A stretch of DNA of 64,000 bases. It comes from Aselliscus stoliczkanus (Eukaryota; Chordata; Mammalia; Chiroptera; Hipposideridae). Where the stretch lies: NCBI GenBank assembly GCA_033961575.1, contig CM066737.1, forward strand, positions 52,924,771-52,988,770, given 5' to 3'. This document shows positions 12,471-64,000 of this stretch, piece by piece. Position 1 is the first letter of the stretch, and each line of letters begins with the position of its first letter. Below the pieces are notes generated by a model, which saw only the letters and a list, made by a program, of their open reading frames with translations, made no database searches and was not told the origin of the DNA. Position numbers and translations under genes: made by a program.

Positions 12471-12930
12471 ATTTTATTTTTTAAAAGATTTTATTGGGGA
12501 GTTGGGGGAGGGGAGCAGCGTTGGGGAATCAGGGAAGGGGAACAGACAAGTTGCTGTCTTTTTGTTCTTCAGTCTAGTTGTGGAGGACGTTGCTTCACTG
12601 GCCCATGTTGGTATCGTCATTGCGCTCTTCCCGGATGAGGCAGATCGGTTGCCGGCCTCTGGATGGTCGCTCACCGCGGCTATTGGCAGCTCACGCTGGC
12701 TGCCAGCCACTCACGCTGGCTGCCGGCCACTCACTGTAGCCTATGGCAGCCCACTGCAGCAAGAGCTGCAGCCTACACAGTTGCCAGGGGCTTGCAGCCC
12801 AGCTCCAGGTGGAGGGGTTGTTCACCATCTTAGCTGTAGAGGGCAGTGTCACTGGCCCTCATGTGGGATCCAAACCGGGGCTTCTGGAGTCCCAAACCAG
12901 CTCTAAACCAATGCACCACTCAGCCGGCCC
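12471..12930 (-). mobile_element. Long tRNA-derived SINE, minus orientation
   Basis: The reverse complement starts GGGCCGGCTGAGTGGTGCAT and ends AATAAAATCTTTTAA. CCATAATTTT on the left (12461-12470) and at the right border (12929-12938) forms the target-site duplication. Confidence 0.9.
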
Positions 12931-13242
12931 ATAATTTTGATGGTAGCATTTTGGACACAACTGCTCTACTCACAAATTTCCATGCACATATACTGCTCCA
13001 CCGCTGGCTCCCAGATGCATGTGGAAGTAGGGAAGTCCAGTGAAGAGAGGTAGGGCCCCAGGGTTCAGGTGAGTTTGCAGTATCCTGTACTTCCCAGTGT
13101 TCTGAATGACCTGTTGCAACTCATGTCCTGCCTGAACCTCAAGCAACAATTACAAGCCATCTTCTCATGAGTGTGGCTGCATCCATGCCTGTTTTCAGGG
13201 GAAGTGCTTCAAAGGTATGGCTGGGCTGAGTACTGTCTGGTA

Positions 13243-13472
13243 GCAGTCAAAAGTCTGGGATGGGTTTGAAAACTCACTGGCTTACCACTTACCAGCTGTG
13301 TGACCTCGGGCTAGTGACTTAACCTCTCCAGGCTTCAGTTTTCTCCTCTGAGAAGTGTACCTGATCATAGTATCTCTGTCAAAGGATTGTTAGGAAGATA
13401 AAATGAGATCATGCATGTAAAGTACTTAATACAGTGCCTGACATATGGCAAGTGCTCATACACAGTTGTTTT
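13243..13472 (+). mobile_element. MIR SINE, well preserved
   Basis: Nearly the whole MIR is seen: CTTACCAGCTGTGTGACCTC, CTTAACCTCTCCAGGCTTC, AGATAAAATGAGATCATGCA, ACAGTGCCTGACATATGGCA. Confidence 0.85.
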
Positions 13473-16056
13473 TGCATATTTAAGGGCAGGGATCAAATGT
13501 GGAAGGCTCCCAACATGGTACAAATGCATATTCCTTTTAGCCAAAGCCATGAAAGTAAGAATGTGGAATCAACATCCAGAGGGAAGGACAGACAGGAGGG
13601 AAGCGAAGCTAAAACTGAGCTCACTCCTAAGTGGTATGTCCTGAACCTGCAGCTGGAAATGTCAGCGTGGATGCCAGAGCATATCCCTATGATGCTGGGA
13701 GCATGGGTAGTACCCAATGACTGGGTGAGTGGGTGCGTGGGTATGAGTGGGAAGGAGTCGCTGAAACACTGAAGTGAAACAAGCAGTTCTGTTCCTGTGA
13801 GAAGGCGGGCTTCCATAATTTCCACCTAACAGTGGCTTCCAGCAGGTTGGGGCATTGGAACCCAGAGACCCACTTGGAATCCAGGATATTTTGCCAGGGC
13901 CCAGGACTGAACCCTCAAAGCTCATTTCCTCCCACTCCATGAATAACCTCCTCCTGACTCCAGACACACACCCAGTCTGGCTTCCAGCCTACAGAATGGG
14001 GAATGGGCTGCAGTTATTCCTCCCATCCGAGGGGACTGCTTGGAGAAATTTGAGCCTAAGACAAATTCATGACCTCTTCCCAATGCTGGCAGCTTATTCT
14101 CCCCTGCCCCTTTGGCAGCAAAAGTTCTGGCTGAGACAGTTTTTTTTCAATTCATTGCTGATGAAATTGCCTATTATCCACAGTGCTTTGACAACAGCTT
14201 GAAAAAAATGCAACTGTGCCAGCACCACAGGCATCCTTGGGCCCATGCCAATAGCATTAACCCATTTCCCTTTAATTGGCTGAAATCAGAAAAGCAGGAG
14301 TCAGGCTCTGGGGATTCGTGTCTGGTAGGGAGTGCCCGGAGAGTGTCAGCTTCAGGCTCTGGCTCAGGCCAAAGATGGCGTGGATGATGCTGTTGGGAAG
14401 ATGGCTGGCCTTCCCCAGCACTTTTGGCTACTACAGAGAATGGCCGTTTGGTCCTGGGTCCACAGAAAAGGAGACCATTGGTCACCTCAGAAGAGTTTCT
14501 GAAGCTTTTGGAAATTTGTTGGTAAAACTCAGCTGAGTCAGCGGGATGCTAGATTACAGACCTGACTCCTCCTTGGTAGGAGGTGCCAGGCTGCCTGGCC
14601 TTGTCTAACTGCACTGCCCTGGATTAACCATTCCCAGAGGAGAGAGGGCCCTTTTCACAAGGTACAGAGATTCAGGAGGGCTGTTTCGTGACAGGCATCC
14701 CACTCATTTATTCAACAAATATTTACTGAAGACCTACTATGTGCTGGGTACTATGTGAGTGGGTACCCTGGGTATAAAATCAACTCAGCATGCTTTCCAA
14801 CTGTAAGGAGCTACTAGTGCAGTGCAGAACCAGGGCCCAAATTTCTGGACTGTTCAGTCGTGTCATTCTGAGTGGTACCAGGCCTCACTGTGCACTGGCA
14901 CTGCCATTTACTGAGTCCCAGCCTTGTGGGACAGGATCCCTGGTGGGCAGCTCCCAGAAGAGCTGTGCCAGCATGACTAGGCCTGTCACCCCTGGTGGTG
15001 TCCTGCACGCAGAGCAGAGCTGTGGCTTGGGGTTGGGGAACACTCAGAGCAGCCCAGCCTGACTGCACTGTCTCTGGCTCCTCCTCTGTGCTTTGCTTCC
15101 AAACCACTTTAGCCACGACCTTTGCAGACATGAGAAAAAGTCTGTGCTCAATCTTTGGGAGGAAGTGACTAATCAGGGCCACTGTGCATGGTTGTGTAGT
15201 TTCTGCACCCGGCCAATGAGGCCAGCGGGGCTGAGTGGAGCCGAAATGACCAAACCATGTGCCCGCAGGGCTAGCATCACCCAGGAGGAGGGTTTCTTTT
15301 ATCTAAATCATCACGGAGGGGTGATGGCAGAGAACCTTTTACTAGTTGGCACAAAGGCACCTCATAGGCTAGTAGGCACTTGTGATTACCAGAAGGAAAT
15401 AAAAGAACAGAGAAATAAATTATTTCTCACCATTAAGTAACTCCGAAAAGCCAGAGAAGTCAACCCTGCTTAGGGGTCCGCTGCTTCTATCTTATCCACC
15501 TCCCCCACTCCCAATAAATTACCAGGGGCCATTGCAAGGGATTTGCTACTTAAACTACAAGGCAATTGAGCTACACTCTGAGGTGACTGAGCACACTTCA
15601 GAGGGATAGGCCCTATTTCCCAATTACAACCTGAGAGCTGGCCTAAAACCCTGTCTCCTGACTCCCAGGCCATCCAGTGCAGTTGACAGAGCACATTGTA
15701 TTTCTGCCCCCACTCCACCCACTTGCTATCTTCAGCTCTGAGGTCACAGTCGTGGTGACCAGGTAAGCCAGATGCCATAGGTCCAAGAGAAAGGATTAGA
15801 GAGTATCCAACTCCTGTGACCAACAGGAGGCTTCTAAGAGGAGTAGAGGGGTGGCAGGAGGAGCAGAGTCCTCAGCTATCATCACCCACTGGGGCCCAGG
15901 TAGATGGGAGGAGAGGTGCAAGGCAAGTACTCAGAGGGCCGCCACCAACCAACAATTCAAGGACACAAGGACACCCACAGAGAGGCACTGCCAAGACTTA
16001 TTGGGATAGTAAGATGAATAGATTTAATCATTCTTGTTTGAAAAACAAGACATAAA

Positions 16057-16118
16057 TTAGTATATATATATATATATATAATTTATATATTTTATGTAGT
16101 ATATATACTATATACAGA
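16057..16118. repeat. AT-rich dinucleotide repeat with palindromic parts
   Basis: A TA run of about ten units is followed by TATATATTTTATG and AGTATATATACTATATA. It lies about 290 bases beyond the candidate FRMPD3 polyadenylation signal. Confidence 0.85.
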
Positions 16119-16410
16119 CATTAGAAAATGTGTCCTCTCCGTGAGGTTAAAGGAGAGGTGAGGGATGGTTGTAGAATGACACAGGCAGGGCCTGAGTGGC
16201 GAAGGTGCAGGATCAAGAAGTTGGGAGGAGAGGAAGACCACGTCAGAACTCAGGCGTGCAGTGGTCAAGGGGAAAGGGTTCCCCACTGGCTGCATCTCTG
16301 GCCCATTAAACAACTTGGTCCTAGGGGAGGGGAGGCAAGGAAGGGGGGAGCTGGATTCTGCAGAAGGAACTCCCCTAATCCTTGACAGGAGAAATCACCA
16401 CTCAGGGGTC

Positions 16411-16416
16411 TTTATT
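16411..16416 (-). other. FRMPD3: Candidate FRMPD3 polyadenylation signal (AATAAA)
   Basis: The minus strand reads GTGCAATAAAGACCCC and is followed by GT-rich sequence (GAGTGGTGATTTC) within 20-30 bases, the usual arrangement of hexamer and downstream element. It is the first canonical hexamer after the stop codon. An ATTAAA about 390 bases further on (near 16022) is a weaker alternative. Confidence 0.6.
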
Positions 16417-16914
16417 GCACTAGGGGATACCAAGGATGGGTAGGGGTTAAGCACAGTGTACATCTTTATAAAACTCACATAAGAATGGGAGATTTCACAT
16501 GGGCCTCTCACATAATGACGACGAGAGGCAGATACAGGGGCATGAGCGGATGGGAAATGGGGAGGTATGGAGAGGTGGACAAAAAGCAATCTATATAGAA
16601 GAAACATTGGCTTTCTTTGTTCCCTACAATGGGACAATTGGTAGGGACTCCGTGTCTTCACTCCTAGGAAGGTTGTAGGGGGGTGGGGTGGTGGTGATGG
16701 CAGCAGTAGATGTGTGTCAAGGAGGATGCTAAACAGGTGTGAATTCCCTTTCAGATGAGTCCGGAGAGAGAGAAAGGTGCAGACTGCACCGGGTAAGGCG
16801 CTCAGCTTCTTTTCTTAGAGAGACAAATCCACAGGGTCAATACACAGCCAAAAGCATATACTCAGGATTAACATATCACGCTAGCTTCCAGAAGTTTAAG
16901 ATATAGTCATCAAC

Positions 16915-16961
16915 ACCCCCCGACCCCTACCCTTCCCCCCTCCCCCCACCCCCCACCCCCA
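16915..16961 (-). other. G-run tract in FRMPD3 3'UTR, G-quadruplex candidate
   Basis: The plus strand is almost pure C. The minus (transcribed-sense) strand has at least five G runs of five or six separated by single T or A bases, then GGG and GGGG runs. Such spacing strongly favours a G-quadruplex in the RNA or DNA. Confidence 0.75.
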
Positions 16962-17849
16962 ATCCATAGCTAAGTCGAACTCCTAAGGACAGTCTGTCTA
17001 GTAGAGAGATGTTGAGAGAGGAGCCGCATGCCTGCAGCCACAGCCCCTGCACTATGCTGGGCTGGGCCAGGCGGGCTCCCAGGCCTGCTCTGGGTCTCCC
17101 CGGGGCAGACATTTTCACCAAGTACCTTATCCAAAACGAGTGGGGTGATCCCAGATGCTTGCTCCCTAGTGGACTGAGCAGCCCTGCCCATCAGTGAGGG
17201 ACAGGACACTTTGGGGATGGCTGGTGTGGAGCTACTAGGCCTGGGGGCGAGGGCTCCGGAGGCTGCCAGCCTGTTGGGCCAGCTGCAAACAGCCCCGTGT
17301 GGCTGTTTTCTGCAGGATTACCACCCGGGCACGGGCCCTCTGGGGTGGCTTCTGCCAAGTGAATGTGAGCCCAGGGTGGACGGGCACATCTGGGCTGAGT
17401 GCCCTCTCCCCTCCTCTTAGTGCTGTGACCTGCTGCTACTGCCACTGCTCCCTGAAGGGGAGCAGATGCCAAGAGCTCAGGGCCCTTGGGCCTGCCTGCT
17501 TTAGGCCCTGGCTTCCCTGTCCCCAAAATGGAGCAGGAAGTGAGCCTGATGTCACCTCTCAGCCCTAGAGAAGAGATAAAATACAACTCTGTGGTGGGGC
17601 GTAGTGAGGAGGGGCCTTGGCCCTCACAGTGACGCCTAAAGGCGAGGGAAGGGGCGAGGACACCCAGGGCTACAGTGGCCCGGAGCCCTCAGGGACAGCC
17701 TCAATGCAGGGAGTCTTCACTCCCTGGAGACTGAAGGCTCTTGGACCCTGACTGGCCCAGCAGAGACATACACTCACCACAGGATACAAGGACCACAAAG
17801 CTCAAACCTGGGGCTGAGGATGGGGAAAGGGGAGGCCTGGGCAGATGCC

Positions 17850-64000
<46,151 letters not shown>

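Larger units (their letters stand above)
4851..16394. other. Intergenic region between PRPS1 promoter and FRMPD3 3' end
   Basis: This 11.5-kb interval has no reading frame that I recognise or that shows exon-like structure. It contains SINEs (5731-5832, 8810-8938, 11675-12133, 12471-12930), several MIRs, an L1 tail near 4960 and two older repeats near 6260-6560 and 7335-7735. The segments 9620-11110, 12140-12450, 13480-14690 and 14790-16050 appear unique and without visible features. Confidence 0.75.
16395..17849 (-). other. FRMPD3: FRMPD3 3' untranslated region (inferred)
   Basis: The stretch after the stop is GC-rich near the stop and has no open frame on the minus strand that resembles a protein. 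The first AATAAA on this strand lies at 16411-16416, so a 3'UTR of about 1.45 kb is inferred. A segment that is extremely G-rich in the transcript comes from 16915-16961. Where the transcript really ends cannot be decided from sequence alone. Confidence 0.6.

Noticed and set aside
12502..12906. A 134-codon plus-strand frame and similar frames at 454-974 and 11758-12099
   Set aside because: These are antisense readings of the long SINE family, which explains why similar peptides recur at four places.

Overview
The window is vertebrate nuclear DNA: interrupted genes with GT-AG introns, a CpG-rich promoter, and L1, L2, MIR, hAT, mariner and tRNA-derived SINE copies. The SINEs have heads of the GGGCCGGCC...GGTTCGNTCCC type and tails of the TTCCCCAATAAAATCTT type. 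These resemble the Ves-like SINEs of bats, so a bat is my best guess for the host; this rests on recalled SINE consensus, not on a search. Two protein-coding genes are present, both on the minus strand, and their identity and order match the FRMPD3-PRPS1 interval of the mammalian X chromosome (human Xq22.3).

Layout. 1-4335 is the first intron of PRPS1. 4336-4457 is PRPS1 coding exon 1, with its CpG-rich promoter at about 4190-4850. 4851 to about 16394 is intergenic, with SINE, MIR, L1 and older repeats and no gene I can support. About 16395-17849 is the FRMPD3 3'UTR, with a candidate AATAAA at 16411-16416 and a very G-rich transcript segment from 16915-16961. 17850-62290 holds eleven FRMPD3 coding exons. 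They join without a frame break into 1657 codons plus a stop, giving the whole FERM domain and the long C-terminal region. The N-terminal exons, including the PDZ domain, lie beyond position 64000. 62291-64000 is upstream intron.

The two genes are head-to-tail: FRMPD3 ends about 12 kb upstream of the PRPS1 promoter. FRMPD3 is a FERM/PDZ scaffold related to the synaptic protein FRMPD4. PRPS1 makes phosphoribosyl pyrophosphate for nucleotide synthesis. No functional link between them is visible. The same pairing exists for the paralogues FRMPD4-PRPS2, so the arrangement looks like an old block duplication.

The introns carry several informative mobile elements. There is a near full-length but inactivated mariner (58255-59538), a deleted mariner-like element (31344-31969), and a 999-bp element whose two halves are inverted copies of the same transposase C-terminal segment (37512-38510). 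Two forms of one SINE family also occur: a long form of about 450 bp and a short form of about 100 bp ending in a near-perfect hairpin. I see no clearly new biological system. The best leads are the foldback mariner, the short SINE hairpin, the 3'UTR G-tract and the long pyrimidine tracts before two FERM exons.
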